Assembly (NCBI RefSeq): GCF_030151385.1
Contig: NZ_JASLDS010000072.1
Coordinates: forward strand, 62,001-126,000
Direction: 5' to 3'
Length of the DNA stretch: 64,000 bases
DNA from: Soonwooa sp.
GTDB taxonomy: Bacteria > Bacteroidota > Bacteroidia > Flavobacteriales > Weeksellaceae
The position numbers were made by a program, and so were the translations under genes. Below are positions 36,844-46,296 of the stretch, piece after piece. The notes beneath the pieces are model-generated. The model saw only the letters and a program-made list of their open reading frames with translations. It had not been told where the DNA came from and searched no databases. Every line of letters starts with the position of its first letter. The first letter of the stretch is position 1.

Positions 36844-38280
36844 ATGAGTACAAATCCAAAAAACATCAATGTTCTAGAAAGTCAAGATTTCCGCGATTCT
36901 GTTGCAACCGTTGCCAAAGATGGAAAACGAAAATGGGTGTTTCCTAGAAAGCCAAAAGGAAAATTTACAAACTACAGAAACTACACGAGTTACTTTATTT
37001 TAGCATTGTTTTTTATTGTTCCATTTTTAAAACTAAATGGAAATCCATTTTTTAGATTCAATATTCTAGATCGAGAATTCTTCATTTTTGGACAAGCATT
37101 TTATGTACAGGATTTCTTCATTTTTGGTTTGGGAGCGGTAACTTCGGTCGTTTTTGTGATGGTTTTTACCATTGTATTTGGACGTATTTTCTGTGGTTGG
37201 CTGTGTCCTCAAACTTTATTTATGGAAATGGTTTTCCGAAAAGTAGAATATTGGATTGAGGGCGATCGTAACAAACAGATAAAACTTAACAACCAAGAAT
37301 GGAATGCTGAGAAAATTAGAAAGAGACTTCTAAAGTGGTCGATCTTCGTTTTGATATCGCTTCTTATTTCGCACACGATGTTTATGTATGTTGTTGGACC
37401 TACGCGCGTTTGGGAAATTATGAAAGCTGGACCACTAGAATATCCAGTTAATTTTATCGTGATGATCGCCTTTACAACGATTTTCTATTTCGTTTTCGCT
37501 TGGTTGAGAGAGCAAGTTTGTACCTTGATTTGTCCATACGGAAGATTGCAAGGTGTGTTGATTGACAAGCAAACGATTAATGTAAATTACGATTTTAAGC
37601 GTGGTGAAAATCGTGCAAAATGGAGAAATGGCGAAGATCGAAAAGCTGCAGGAAAAGGCGATTGTATCGATTGTGGACAATGTGTTGTGGTTTGTCCAAC
37701 GGGAATCGACATCCGAAATGGGCAACAGTTAGAATGCATTAACTGTACTGCTTGTATTGATGCTTGTGACGAAGTGATGGAAAAAGTTGGGCTTCCAAAA
37801 GGTCTTGTACGTTATGCCACAGAGCAAGAAATTGAAACACAATCAGGCTTCAAATTTACAGCAAGAATGAAAGCCACTGCAGTTGCACTTTTATTGCTAA
37901 TCGGTTTTATGACTTACCTTCTCAACGACCGAGGTATGATGGAAGCTAAATTCTTAAAAGTTCCTGGAACGACTTTTATGATAAAAGATAAAAACATCAC
38001 AAACATCTATAACTACACGATCATCAATAAATCGACGCAAGATTTAAAAGTGAATTTTAAAGTTTTAAATGCTAAAAATTCGCAACTTAATCTTTACAAA
38101 AAAACACCAATTGTCTTGAAGAAAAACGCGATTCAGAAAGGTGATTTGCAAGTAAGTTTCCCGGAAAATGAAATGAAACTTAGTAAACAAGAAATAGAAA
38201 TCGGCGTTTTTGACGAAACTGGAAAAATGATTACCTCTTACAAAACCATTTTTGAGGGACCTTTCAAATTGAGTTTATAG
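36844..38280 (+). CDS. ccoG: Cytochrome c oxidase accessory protein CcoG
   Basis: 478 residues. It has four or five transmembrane helices in the N-terminal half, GRIFCGWLCPQTLFMEM and a further LICPYGRLQG pair, the two 4Fe-4S motifs CIDCGQCVVVCP and CINCTACIDACD, another helix, and a C-terminal Ig-like periplasmic domain. CcoG/RdxA reduces copper for cbb3 oxidase assembly. The ccoNOP genes are not in the window. The convergent AraC gene ends on the very next base, with no terminator in between. Confidence 0.93.
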   Translation: MSTNPKNINVLESQDFRDSVATVAKDGKRKWVFPRKPKGKFTNYRNYTSYFILALFFIVPFLKLNGNPFFRFNILDREFFIFGQAFYVQDFFIFGLGAVTSVVFVMVFTIVFGRIFCGWLCPQTLFMEMVFRKVEYWIEGDRNKQIKLNNQEWNAEKIRKRLLKWSIFVLISLLISHTMFMYVVGPTRVWEIMKAGPLEYPVNFIVMIAFTTIFYFVFAWLREQVCTLICPYGRLQGVLIDKQTINVNYDFKRGENRAKWRNGEDRKAAGKGDCIDCGQCVVVCPTGIDIRNGQQLECINCTACIDACDEVMEKVGLPKGLVRYATEQEIETQSGFKFTARMKATAVALLLLIGFMTYLLNDRGMMEAKFLKVPGTTFMIKDKNITNIYNYTIINKSTQDLKVNFKVLNAKNSQLNLYKKTPIVLKKNAIQKGDLQVSFPENEMKLSKQEIEIGVFDETGKMITSYKTIFEGPFKLSL

Positions 38281-39174
38281 CTAGATTTGATGTTTTTGTT
38301 GCAAACTTAAAAACTCCGATGGTGTATAGCCTGTTTGCTTTTTGAAGAATCTTGCAAAGTATGGATATTCATTAAAACCTAAACGAAAAGCAATATCTAC
38401 GAGACTTTCATCGAGATATACCAACATCCTTTTGGCTTCCAAAATTGTTCTTCTTGCAATAATTTCGGAAGCCTTTACACCGACTACCGATTGCGAAATT
38501 CTGTTAAGGTGCTTAGGCGAAATGTTCAATTTTTCGGCGTAGAAATTCACCGATTTGTTTTCTAAAAAGTAAGTTTCCAAACATTTTTCAAAGTCTTGAA
38601 AACTATGAAGATAAGATGGCGAAACTTGTTCAGATTCTGTATTTTCTTGTTCTAAAAATAAGCGCGAAGCTGAAATTAAAACACTCGAAATCAAACTTCG
38701 AATCATGTGATTTTTAAGCATTTTTGCTTCCAAATTTTCCTGCCAAATTGAAACAAAATAAGATTTCATCAACGGAAAATCCTTGTCCGAAATTTGCAAT
38801 TTTCTTGAAAATCCAATTGACCCAAAAAATGGAAAATCTTTGGCTTTGAGGTCTGCAAAATATAAATCAAAAAAAGATTGTGAAAAGAAGAAAATATAAC
38901 CTTCAATATCCTGAGAAAGCTGCCAACTGTGGACTTGCCCTGGCGACATAAAAAATAAACTTCCCTCACTGACTTCGTAAGTATTAAAATCAATATCGTG
39001 AAACCCCGAACCTTTCGTCACCAAAAGAGCCATAAAAAAGTCGTGACGATGTGGACGTTCAATATGTTTGTGACTTTCTTTAAGGTGATTCTGTAAAGTA
39101 TTACAATAGAACTCCGTTTCGGGATCCAAATGATTGAACAAATCTAAATGTAAGACAGCGATGGAATTATTCAC
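38281..39174 (-). CDS. AraC-family transcriptional regulator
   Basis: 297 residues: an N-terminal cupin-like sensor (RPHRHDFFMALLVTKGSG, about 40-58) and a C-terminal pair of helix-turn-helix motifs (FYAEKLNISPKHLNRISQ and DIAFRLGFNEYPYFARFFKK, then TGYTPSEF). It starts with GTG at 39174. The stop of the preceding gene and this start share one base (TAGTG), so they are translated in tandem. The sensed compound is unknown. Confidence 0.9.
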   Translation of the reverse strand: MNNSIAVLHLDLFNHLDPETEFYCNTLQNHLKESHKHIERPHRHDFFMALLVTKGSGFHDIDFNTYEVSEGSLFFMSPGQVHSWQLSQDIEGYIFFFSQSFFDLYFADLKAKDFPFFGSIGFSRKLQISDKDFPLMKSYFVSIWQENLEAKMLKNHMIRSLISSVLISASRLFLEQENTESEQVSPSYLHSFQDFEKCLETYFLENKSVNFYAEKLNISPKHLNRISQSVVGVKASEIIARRTILEAKRMLVYLDESLVDIAFRLGFNEYPYFARFFKKQTGYTPSEFLSLQQKHQI

Positions 39175-39887
39175 TAATTTTCTGTTTTAAGATTTGGAGA
39201 CTCAGCTTCAGGACCATTTTTAATATAATCTTTAACAATCGGCGCAAAAATTTTCCCTTTCCAATACATTATTTGTTTCGGATTTTCGGGATGTTTAAAT
39301 GTAAAATCGAATTTGGCTTTCAAAATTCCTTTTTTGAAATGAGATTGATCGATATAGATTTTCCCACTTTGATAATCGTATGTTTTCTTATCATCGGGTT
39401 TAGAAATGCTTAGAACTTCAATTTTAGGAATACAATATCCCGAAATAAATTTCATAATCAGGCGACTGTGTGTCGCAACATTTGGTTCCGTTTCGCAAAC
39501 AATCATATTAATTGCAGGTTGCGTCGCTGTTGCATAATGACTTCCTGCCCATTCGTATGTCCAAGCTTCGGATTCCAAACTATAAAACTGGTGCGTGGTG
39601 TCGACAACTTTATAAAAAGCTGACAAAGAATCAGGAAATATTTTCCCTTTTTCATCCATCATATCATCAATTTCTGGAGGACAAATTCCATCACAACTTA
39701 ATTGTCCAAACTCGTTGCGGTAGACGCCTTCCGGATATTCCCATTTTTTTCTAAAACTAAAATCATCATCAAGCTTCGTCATCTGCATTTTGGTACCAAT
39801 ACCTGCAAATTCCTTTTCTTTATCCAGTGGCTTATCACAAGAATTTAACAAAAGAATAGTGAAAAATAAAGCAATAATTTTAGACAT
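39174..39887 (-). CDS. Putative lipoprotein, unknown
   Basis: 237 residues with a lipoprotein signal (ALFFTILLLNSCDKP, lipobox LNSC). The mature part has Cys in LSCDGICPPE and MIVCETE and SGYCIPK. No domain recognised. It is the middle gene of a three-gene operon: M28 peptidase, this gene, AraC regulator (12-base gap upstream, 1-base overlap downstream). Confidence 0.75.
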   Translation of the reverse strand: MSKIIALFFTILLLNSCDKPLDKEKEFAGIGTKMQMTKLDDDFSFRKKWEYPEGVYRNEFGQLSCDGICPPEIDDMMDEKGKIFPDSLSAFYKVVDTTHQFYSLESEAWTYEWAGSHYATATQPAINMIVCETEPNVATHSRLIMKFISGYCIPKIEVLSISKPDDKKTYDYQSGKIYIDQSHFKKGILKAKFDFTFKHPENPKQIMYWKGKIFAPIVKDYIKNGPEAESPNLKTEN

Positions 39888-39899
39888 ATGATAAGGTGT

Positions 39900-40844
39900 T
39901 TATTTTTTGTCTGTATTGTTAAAAGGCATGTCTTTAAGATTAGAACTCGCATCGATAACTGCTTTTTCCAAGTTCAAAATTCCTTTTAAAGATTCGTAAT
40001 CAACTTTTTCGGCGTCATCTGTCGGTGTGTGATAATCGGGATGTCCATTGGTATGAAAAAACAAAACAGGAATATCTTTTTCATAAAATGAGGTTTGGTC
40101 GGAACCACCTCTACCTTCGTAATTGGTATAAAATTTTACAAAACTGTCGCGATTAATTCCATTAAAAATAGTTTCAAAAGCAGGCGAAGTTCCGTAACCA
40201 ATAATGGAAACACCAGTTTCTTTATTTAATCTCCCAATCATGTCCATATTCAGCATCCAAAGTACTTTTGACAAATCGTAAGTTGGATTCTTTACGAAAT
40301 AACGTGAGCCAACCAATCCCAATTCTTCGGCGCCAAAAGCAATAAAAAGAAAATTAACAGGTTCTTTTATTTTGTTTTGAGAATAATATCGCGCCAATTC
40401 CAAAAGTCCAGCAACGCCAGAAGCGTTATCATCTGCGCCATTGTGAATAATTCCGTAGCTATCTTTCGCTAAAGAACTGCCTTGTTTTCCTTCGCCCAAA
40501 TGATCGTAGTGCGCACCGATAACGATTGTTTTTTCAGCTTGATTATCCAAGAAAGCAATAACATTTCGTGCCGCTCGAATACTATCAGGAACTTTTACTT
40601 TTTTTACCTTCGCTTCAAAATTCTGAAAATAACCATCCGTTCCCATTGGTTGCAGATTGTATTTTTTGAAATGTTTTACAATATAATCCGCTGCTTTTTG
40701 ATTTTCTTTACTTCCTGTACCTCGACCTTTCATCTTATCCGAAGCCAAGTAATAAACATGCTTTTCCAGATTTTTAACTTCAATTTCTTGAGAAAAAACG
40801 GGTAAGCTTAAACTTAAAAAAACAAGCGTCAATAAAAATCTCAT
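39900..40844 (-). CDS. Secreted M28-family metallopeptidase
   Basis: 314 residues from the ATG at 40844 (an upstream in-frame start at 40865 exists). A signal peptide ends at PVFSQ. M28 zinc ligands are in GAHYDHLGEG, HNGADDNASGVAGLLELA, FGAEELGLVGS, LNMDMIGR and near HTNGHPDYHTPTDD. It is an aminopeptidase or carboxypeptidase acting in the periplasm. It is the first gene of the operon with a lipoprotein and an AraC regulator. Confidence 0.9.
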   Translation of the reverse strand: MRFLLTLVFLSLSLPVFSQEIEVKNLEKHVYYLASDKMKGRGTGSKENQKAADYIVKHFKKYNLQPMGTDGYFQNFEAKVKKVKVPDSIRAARNVIAFLDNQAEKTIVIGAHYDHLGEGKQGSSLAKDSYGIIHNGADDNASGVAGLLELARYYSQNKIKEPVNFLFIAFGAEELGLVGSRYFVKNPTYDLSKVLWMLNMDMIGRLNKETGVSIIGYGTSPAFETIFNGINRDSFVKFYTNYEGRGGSDQTSFYEKDIPVLFFHTNGHPDYHTPTDDAEKVDYESLKGILNLEKAVIDASSNLKDMPFNNTDKK

Positions 40845-41057
40845 ATCGGGTTTTGGTTTAAACAAAAATAGGAATAATAAAATTTTTAAAATTCAAACTT
40901 TAGAGATTGTTTAATTTTATGTTATCTATAATGATTTGAATTAAAATCGAGTAATTCAATATTAAATTTAATGATTTTCGGTGATTTATTGAATCAAATT
41001 AAAAATAAGGCACAATTTATGCTTTTGGGAAAACATAAACCCTTAAAAACTTTTGTT

Positions 41058-41228
41058 ATGAGAAGTATATTATGGACCGTAGCAGTAATTTGTATTATTA
41101 TATGGTTATTAGGAATGATGGGTATTGTACCCGGATTAAGCACAGGTTATCTAGTGCACATCCTTTTGGTAATCGCAGTTATTGTGATTCTTTTCAACAT
41201 TATTTCGGGTAGGAAACCTTTGGATTAA
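41058..41228 (+). CDS. Small membrane protein, lmo0937 family
   Basis: 56 residues from the ATG at 41058: MRSILWTVAVICIIIWLLGM followed by a GIVPGLSTGYL loop and a second helix, ending ISGRKPLD. Two transmembrane helices. I recognise the lmo0937 family, small proteins of unknown function that are often stress-related. The frame is open from 40971, but the upstream part does not look like protein. Confidence 0.8.
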   Translation: MRSILWTVAVICIIIWLLGMMGIVPGLSTGYLVHILLVIAVIVILFNIISGRKPLD

Positions 41229-41392
41229 AAGCCTTTAACTTAGATTAAAGGACATCTAAAGTATTCAAAAACAATTTCAAAGGCTGTTTCACAAAAATGA
41301 TGCAGCTTTTTTATTAACATGTTGATAAATTTTTGCTTAGTTTTATTCTGAAAACTAATTTAAAGTTTTCAACTTATTCTCAATAATAAAAC

Positions 41393-42247
41393 ATGATGAC
41401 GAAACTAAATTTGTTTTTTAATATAGCTGTACTTTTAAGTATGATGAGCTGTGGGAATGACAAAACTCAAGCGCAACAATCGACTGTACAAAATGCGCCA
41501 TCCAATAATTATCATTCGACTTTGATTCGAGATAGTATTTTCACGAATGTTTATCAGATTTCGAGTAATAATATTACCCAATCAGGCGTCGATTATTTGA
41601 TTGATGTTGCCATTTCAAATTCGGAGAAAGTGCCAGTTCTATTTATCGACCAAAAATTACCGACATCGCTTTTGCCACAATTGTATCCTAAATTTTCCCA
41701 AATAATTGTGATAACTCCCAATTGGGGATACTATGATGATGTTGCAAAAGCGCATGATCCAAAAATTGCTTGTGCAGAACCAATGGCAAGCTCAATTATT
41801 TATGAATTCAACCGCCAAGATGGAAGGCTACAAAAAGACAGTCTAGAACTGATGGGGAAATTTCCAGAGATGAAAAATGCAGTCCCCAAGACATTGACCT
41901 CAAATGAGAGAAAGATTTTCTATAGCGAAAGTTATGGTTCTACTTGTTGTCCAAAAGATCCACAGTGGGATAATTCACCAACAAGAGAAGAATTTGTTGC
42001 AGATTTTGAAAAATTAAATCAAACTAAGATTAGCGAGACTTATCGAGAAAAACGAGGTAAAGAAGGCGAAACGGTATTTTATTACACGTTAAAAAATCTA
42101 CCAAATGCGTTAAAGATAAAATTTATTCAAGAGCGTGAATATTCAAGGTTGATTAATAAGCAAAATAAAGATGTCCGCCGAACACCAATGATCTACACAG
42201 CTTTTATCATCGAAAAAAATGAGCGAATGCAGCTTCTTAATCCTTAA
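41393..42247 (+). CDS. Putative lipoprotein, unknown
   Basis: 284 residues with a lipoprotein signal (IAVLLSMMSCGND). The mature domain has an alpha/beta pattern (GVDYLIDVAISNS, VPVLFIDQ, IIVITPNWGYYDD) and a vicinal Cys pair in STCCPKDPQW. No family recognised. It is convergent with the next gene, overlapping it by 11 bases. Confidence 0.7.
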   Translation: MMTKLNLFFNIAVLLSMMSCGNDKTQAQQSTVQNAPSNNYHSTLIRDSIFTNVYQISSNNITQSGVDYLIDVAISNSEKVPVLFIDQKLPTSLLPQLYPKFSQIIVITPNWGYYDDVAKAHDPKIACAEPMASSIIYEFNRQDGRLQKDSLELMGKFPEMKNAVPKTLTSNERKIFYSESYGSTCCPKDPQWDNSPTREEFVADFEKLNQTKISETYREKRGKEGETVFYYTLKNLPNALKIKFIQEREYSRLINKQNKDVRRTPMIYTAFIIEKNERMQLLNP

Positions 42248-43064
42248 AGTTTCGGACTTTGATATAAACGGCAAAACAATATAGACAAAACAAGGCTGTC
42301 AATATATAGAAGAACTTATCAAAAATCAGCTCCTCTGGGAATTTATCGTGATCCGAATAATAGGTGAAAATTTCAAGCGAAAAAGCCATTCCCGCTACGA
42401 ACAAAAATAAACAAATAAACATTCCCACAGCATAATAGGCAAAGCCCATTTTCTCAATAAGGTTGTAATGTATTTTTTCGTTTTTGTTAACATAGACTCC
42501 CATATTTTTAAAGCTAAATTGAGTCAGCATTATTTTTTTTTCTCCTTTGATGTTAAAATTTTTATCAATGTAAGGCATAAGTTTTTGGATGAGTTCGTCA
42601 ATTTTGGCAACATCATCTTTTCCTGAAAAAGGTGTTAAATCGCCGTCTCCTACTCTCATTTTAACACTTTCATTTTTAGTTATAAAACTCAAATACCGAA
42701 AAACAGTAGAATTTCCAAGATTCTTAATCATTGTAATATCTGCCAGAGGAAATGTTGTTATTTTATTTCCATAATTAAAGCTGATATGCTCGTCAGCGAC
42801 ATGGACTTCCCAAACTTTGCATTTAATGAATTTCATCGAAATTTTTAGGTAAATCACAGTTATCGCCATCACTAATCCGACAAATATCCCAATGTTAAGG
42901 TTAGGAATTCTCTCTTGGCGACTCATCAGAAAAAAAGCAATCCCCATTAATGTTAACAAAATAATTCCTAGTGTTAATCCAAGTCGGATTTCGGTTTTAT
43001 AGTCGATTCCATTAATCGTGTAATCGGCGGTTATGTTCTCGTTTTCTTCTTTCTTTTTTCGCAT
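42237..43064 (-). CDS. Four-helix membrane protein, unknown
   Basis: About 275 residues from the ATG at 43064, with four transmembrane helices in two pairs (near 30-50 and 60-80, then about 200-225 and 240-262). A soluble PH-like middle part (AKVWEVHVADEHISFNYGNK type) suggests a bacterial membrane PH-like protein, but I cannot confirm it. The frame continues to 43202, with an upstream ATG at 43145 possible. Confidence 0.65.
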   Translation of the reverse strand: MRKKKEENENITADYTINGIDYKTEIRLGLTLGIILLTLMGIAFFLMSRQERIPNLNIGIFVGLVMAITVIYLKISMKFIKCKVWEVHVADEHISFNYGNKITTFPLADITMIKNLGNSTVFRYLSFITKNESVKMRVGDGDLTPFSGKDDVAKIDELIQKLMPYIDKNFNIKGEKKIMLTQFSFKNMGVYVNKNEKIHYNLIEKMGFAYYAVGMFICLFLFVAGMAFSLEIFTYYSDHDKFPEELIFDKFFYILTALFCLYCFAVYIKVRNFKD

Positions 43065-43205
43065 TTGTAAAACTGAAATTTCATATTTATTGCAATCTAT
43101 TGAATTTTTAGAAAATATTTCAATGAAAATAAGTTTTGAGGTCATATTTAATTTCATCAAAAGCCGAATTTTCTTATTTTTAGAAAGACAAAAACAACAC
43201 AAATA

Positions 43206-43916
43206 ATGACAACATCCTTTTTTAAGCTTTTAGTTCTTTGCTTTGCTGTAAGTTTAGTAAATGCCCAAACTGGCAATACTGGACTTATCGTTCCTAAAAA
43301 TAAAGACGATATGTTTAGTTCAAAATATTGTTGCGTGCTTTCTCCAGCAACTGGTTTTCGGGTTTTTGACAATCCAAATGGAACAGTTATCGGCAACCTA
43401 AAAAAAGGAAAAGACACCTACTCGATGTATTTTTCGACGACAAGTAAAAAAACTAAATTCGAAGATTATCAGGAAATCGGTAATGAGATTTCTGTTCTAA
43501 AGTTCGTTAAACGCGAAAATAACTTTGTTAAATTATCAGGTAAAAACAATTATTGGCTGAGTGAAGACGAGATTAAGAAAGGCAATTTTATGACTATTGA
43601 TTGGATGTCTTTTATGATTCGCAGTAGCCAAGATGTTCTTGGATATTATGCCAACGAACCTGGATTAAAAGTTAGAAAAACACCCGATGTCAACGGAGAA
43701 ATTGTTGGTTCGGTTCGTGGCGAATTATTCGAAATAAAATTGACCAATAAAACCAGCGGAAATTGGTGTTATGTGAAAATCATAAAATACAAAGAACATC
43801 CTTGCCAAACAGAATTGGAGGATACTAAAAATATAGAATCCAAAATGGAAGGTTGGATAAAGGTACTAGATGACAATGGACAACCAAATCTTTGGAATTA
43901 CACCAGAGGTTGTTAA
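43206..43916 (+). CDS. Secreted protein with SH3-like domains
   Basis: 236 residues with a Sec signal ending VNAQ. Two related segments look like bacterial SH3 units: ATGFRVFDNPNGTVIGNLKKG (about 45-70) and EPGLKVRKTPDVNGEIVGSV (about 155-175), followed by MEGWIKVLDDNGQ. SH3-like domains bind cell-wall or other ligands. The first of four same-strand small secreted genes (43206-45669). Confidence 0.75.
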   Translation: MTTSFFKLLVLCFAVSLVNAQTGNTGLIVPKNKDDMFSSKYCCVLSPATGFRVFDNPNGTVIGNLKKGKDTYSMYFSTTSKKTKFEDYQEIGNEISVLKFVKRENNFVKLSGKNNYWLSEDEIKKGNFMTIDWMSFMIRSSQDVLGYYANEPGLKVRKTPDVNGEIVGSVRGELFEIKLTNKTSGNWCYVKIIKYKEHPCQTELEDTKNIESKMEGWIKVLDDNGQPNLWNYTRGC

Positions 43917-43926
43917 AGCTTTAGAA

Positions 43927-44520
43927 ATGAAAAAAATATGTTATCTTTTTCTTGGGAGTATGTTTTTTTTAGCAGTGAGTTGCGATGGAAATTCTTCAAA
44001 AAAAACAGTAATTATTTCTAAAATAAAGCTAAAAACCAATGATAAAGAATGTGACACACTTTGGGTTTCGCAAAATGATCCGAAGGTCTTCGAAAAAGAT
44101 ACAGTTCTTGCAGGTGGCCCAGGTCAATTGCCTAAAGAACGGATAGATTATGTGATGATTGCGCCAAAAACAGATGCTTACTATTATATTTATAATGAAT
44201 ATGGGCAATTGGATATGGAAGGCAAACGTGAAATGAGATATGCTAATGGTAATTATATCTATCCTACGCCCTATTTTTATAATTCTAAATCTTATTCTTA
44301 TCGTAATAATGGACGTGTAAGATCAATGCACGAAATACGAGATGGACGAAGTTACAAAACTGAAATCTATGATCGAAAGGGTAAAATTGATGAGATAATT
44401 TACTTCGATAAAAAATCTGGGAATAAACAAAAAGTGGAAATCTACGACGATGGAAAGTTAGAGGAAACCAGGGTTTATAAGAGTTTTGATAATTACGACG
44501 TTATAAAAGCTAAGGATTAA
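43927..44520 (+). CDS. Putative lipoprotein with MORN-like repeats, unknown
   Basis: 197 residues from the ATG at 43927; the longer frame from 43870 overlaps the preceding gene. Lipoprotein signal FLAVSCDGN. The C-terminal half has repeats of the toxin-antitoxin/MORN-like type with Tyr and Gly (NEYGQLDMEGKRE, YDRKGKIDEIIYF, IYDDGKLEETRVY). Probably a periplasmic surface repeat protein. Confidence 0.65.
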   Translation: MKKICYLFLGSMFFLAVSCDGNSSKKTVIISKIKLKTNDKECDTLWVSQNDPKVFEKDTVLAGGPGQLPKERIDYVMIAPKTDAYYYIYNEYGQLDMEGKREMRYANGNYIYPTPYFYNSKSYSYRNNGRVRSMHEIRDGRSYKTEIYDRKGKIDEIIYFDKKSGNKQKVEIYDDGKLEETRVYKSFDNYDVIKAKD

Positions 44521-44532
44521 AATATTAATATC

Positions 44533-45138
44533 ATGAAAAGCTTACTTTCTTTTTTAGTCTTAATTTTTAGTCTAAATATTAGCGCTCAAGCTAATCAAGA
44601 TTCGTTGCGGAATGTCATTTTAAAATCTAAAACCAACAAAATTCTTAAAGAAAGTTTTCTGCAAGAATTGTACATCCGAAATGCGGTCGATGTCAAGAAT
44701 AATGAAATTGTTGGAAACATTGTTTTCAATTTGCATGGTCCAGATTGTGGCGCACCAGATTGTTTTTCGAATGATGTTAGTTTTAAAATGAAATTGACAA
44801 ATCCTTTTAAATTTCCAAAAACGCTGGAAGTTTCTGAGCAAGAAAATGGTTGTGTCGAAAAGAAAAATCAATATAAAGATACGTTTGTCTTGGTTGAAGA
44901 AAGCAAAGATTTTGTTTTGTATCATTCTGCTAAACTAAAAAAGTCGTTGATATTGTTTAGAAATTACAAAGATTTTGGTTCTACGGCATTTTATTTTACC
45001 GATGTTTCTAAAAATCAAATTACAGAAAAGAATCTTAAAACTTTGATTGAAAATTATAATGAAGATACTCCCAAATCCGTTTATCCATTTTCGAGTTGGT
45101 CGTTGGATACCTCCGATTATCAAACGTTTTTGCCTTAA
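44533..45138 (+). CDS. Secreted protein, unknown
   Basis: 201 residues with a signal peptide ending NISAQ. The N-terminal part has a Cys cluster in GPDCGAPDCFSNDV and another Cys in QENGCVEK, a pattern suggesting structural disulfides. No domain recognised. It is 12 bases after the preceding gene and 15 before the next, so co-transcribed. Confidence 0.65.
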   Translation: MKSLLSFLVLIFSLNISAQANQDSLRNVILKSKTNKILKESFLQELYIRNAVDVKNNEIVGNIVFNLHGPDCGAPDCFSNDVSFKMKLTNPFKFPKTLEVSEQENGCVEKKNQYKDTFVLVEESKDFVLYHSAKLKKSLILFRNYKDFGSTAFYFTDVSKNQITEKNLKTLIENYNEDTPKSVYPFSSWSLDTSDYQTFLP

Positions 45139-45153
45139 TTTTAAATTTTAAAA

Positions 45154-45669
45154 ATGAAGTGTAAATACCTTTCAATTTTCTGTGTTGCTGTTTTAATTTC
45201 ATGTAAAAAAGAAACACAAAATTTAACTGAAAGTAAAACTAAAAATGATAGTATTAGGATTCAAAAAGTTGAAGATACTATGATTGATGTTGAGCAAAAA
45301 GCTGCTGCAACGCCTGTCAAATTGGAAGAACTAAATGAAACGAATCTTAACAGAATTACGATTCCACTTTCTAGACAAGACAGCAGTTTGTGGTTGACTG
45401 CAAATATGCGTGCTGATCATAGAATTTTTGGTTATGCTAAACCAGATTTAAATTCAGAAAAGTTGGTATTGTTTTCGATTTTCACAAATGAAGTGGAGAA
45501 AAATCCTTTTCACTGTAAATTTGGCTCTTATTATCAAATTACAAATGACAATAACTTTAGTTTGAAATTTAAGAACAAAACAAAAGATTTTGTACAAGCT
45601 GTTTTAACAGATAGTTTGAATCAAAAGCACGATGTGTATTTTGAAAAAAAGTGGATAGAATTTGACTAG
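45154..45669 (+). CDS. Putative lipoprotein, unknown
   Basis: 171 residues with a lipoprotein signal (IFCVAVLISCKKE). After a charged linker, the C-terminal ~90 residues look like a small SH3-like beta domain (IFGYAKPDLNSEKLVLF, FHCKFGSYYQIT). It is the last of the four-gene secreted cluster. Confidence 0.65.
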   Translation: MKCKYLSIFCVAVLISCKKETQNLTESKTKNDSIRIQKVEDTMIDVEQKAAATPVKLEELNETNLNRITIPLSRQDSSLWLTANMRADHRIFGYAKPDLNSEKLVLFSIFTNEVEKNPFHCKFGSYYQITNDNNFSLKFKNKTKDFVQAVLTDSLNQKHDVYFEKKWIEFD

Positions 45670-45708
45670 AGGTTTAAAAAAAATGAAAAGTAGGCTTAAT
45701 ATTTAAAC

Positions 45709-46182
45709 CTAAAATTCCTTTTTCGGAAGCGGAATCTGAAGTCCAGATTTCACGGTGTGCATATTCACAAAAGTTTTGAAACGTCGAATATTCGAATTGC
45801 TAAAAAACAGTTTTCGAGTGAGAGATTCATATTCTTGCATGCTGTTAACGACCATTACCAACACAAAATCAACCTCGCCAGTCACGTAATAACATTGCTG
45901 GATTTGCGGAATTTTACTAAACGTTGTTTTTACTTCGTCTATAAATTCAATTTTATCCGTATCCAATTCTATTTCTACAAAGAGTAAAATCTGCGAAGCA
46001 ACTTCTTCAGGATTCACCACGGAAATATCTGCAGTAATCACTTTTTCTTCACGCATTTTTTTGATTCGACGTTGCACTGCCGCCGCCGAAAGTCCGATTT
46101 TATCACCGATATCACGCTGTGAAGTCATATTGTCGTTTTGTAAAATATCGAGTATTTCAATATCAAATCTATCTAATTCCAT
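45709..46182 (-). CDS. Lrp/AsnC-family transcriptional regulator
   Basis: 157 residues from the ATG at 46182 (the frame extends to 46215). N-terminal HTH: NDNMTSQRDIGDKIGLSAAA with VQRRIKKM recognition helix; C-terminal RAM effector domain (about 65-145) with the typical CYYVTGEVDFVLVM. It probably senses an amino acid and controls the divergent EamA exporter, whose start lies 115 bases away. Confidence 0.92.
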   Translation of the reverse strand: MELDRFDIEILDILQNDNMTSQRDIGDKIGLSAAAVQRRIKKMREEKVITADISVVNPEEVASQILLFVEIELDTDKIEFIDEVKTTFSKIPQIQQCYYVTGEVDFVLVMVVNSMQEYESLTRKLFFSNSNIRRFKTFVNMHTVKSGLQIPLPKKEF

Positions 46183-46296
46183 GAAAAATGAGGTATAAAT
46201 GAAACAAAATTGCAAATCCGCCTATAAAAATAAGGATTTTCACCTTGGTATTTCAATTATTTTTGCAATTTAATTTGATAATCAGTTTTTATAACG

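Noticed and set aside
41290..41390. Possible transposon end between lmo0937 and a lipoprotein gene
   Set aside because: No inverted repeats or transposase remnants; only AT-rich spacer.
43065..43202. Long N-terminus of the membrane protein at 42237-43064
   Set aside because: It contains Cys/Lys-rich sequence without a domain and would run into the divergent promoter; the ATG at 43064 fits better, though 43145 cannot be excluded.
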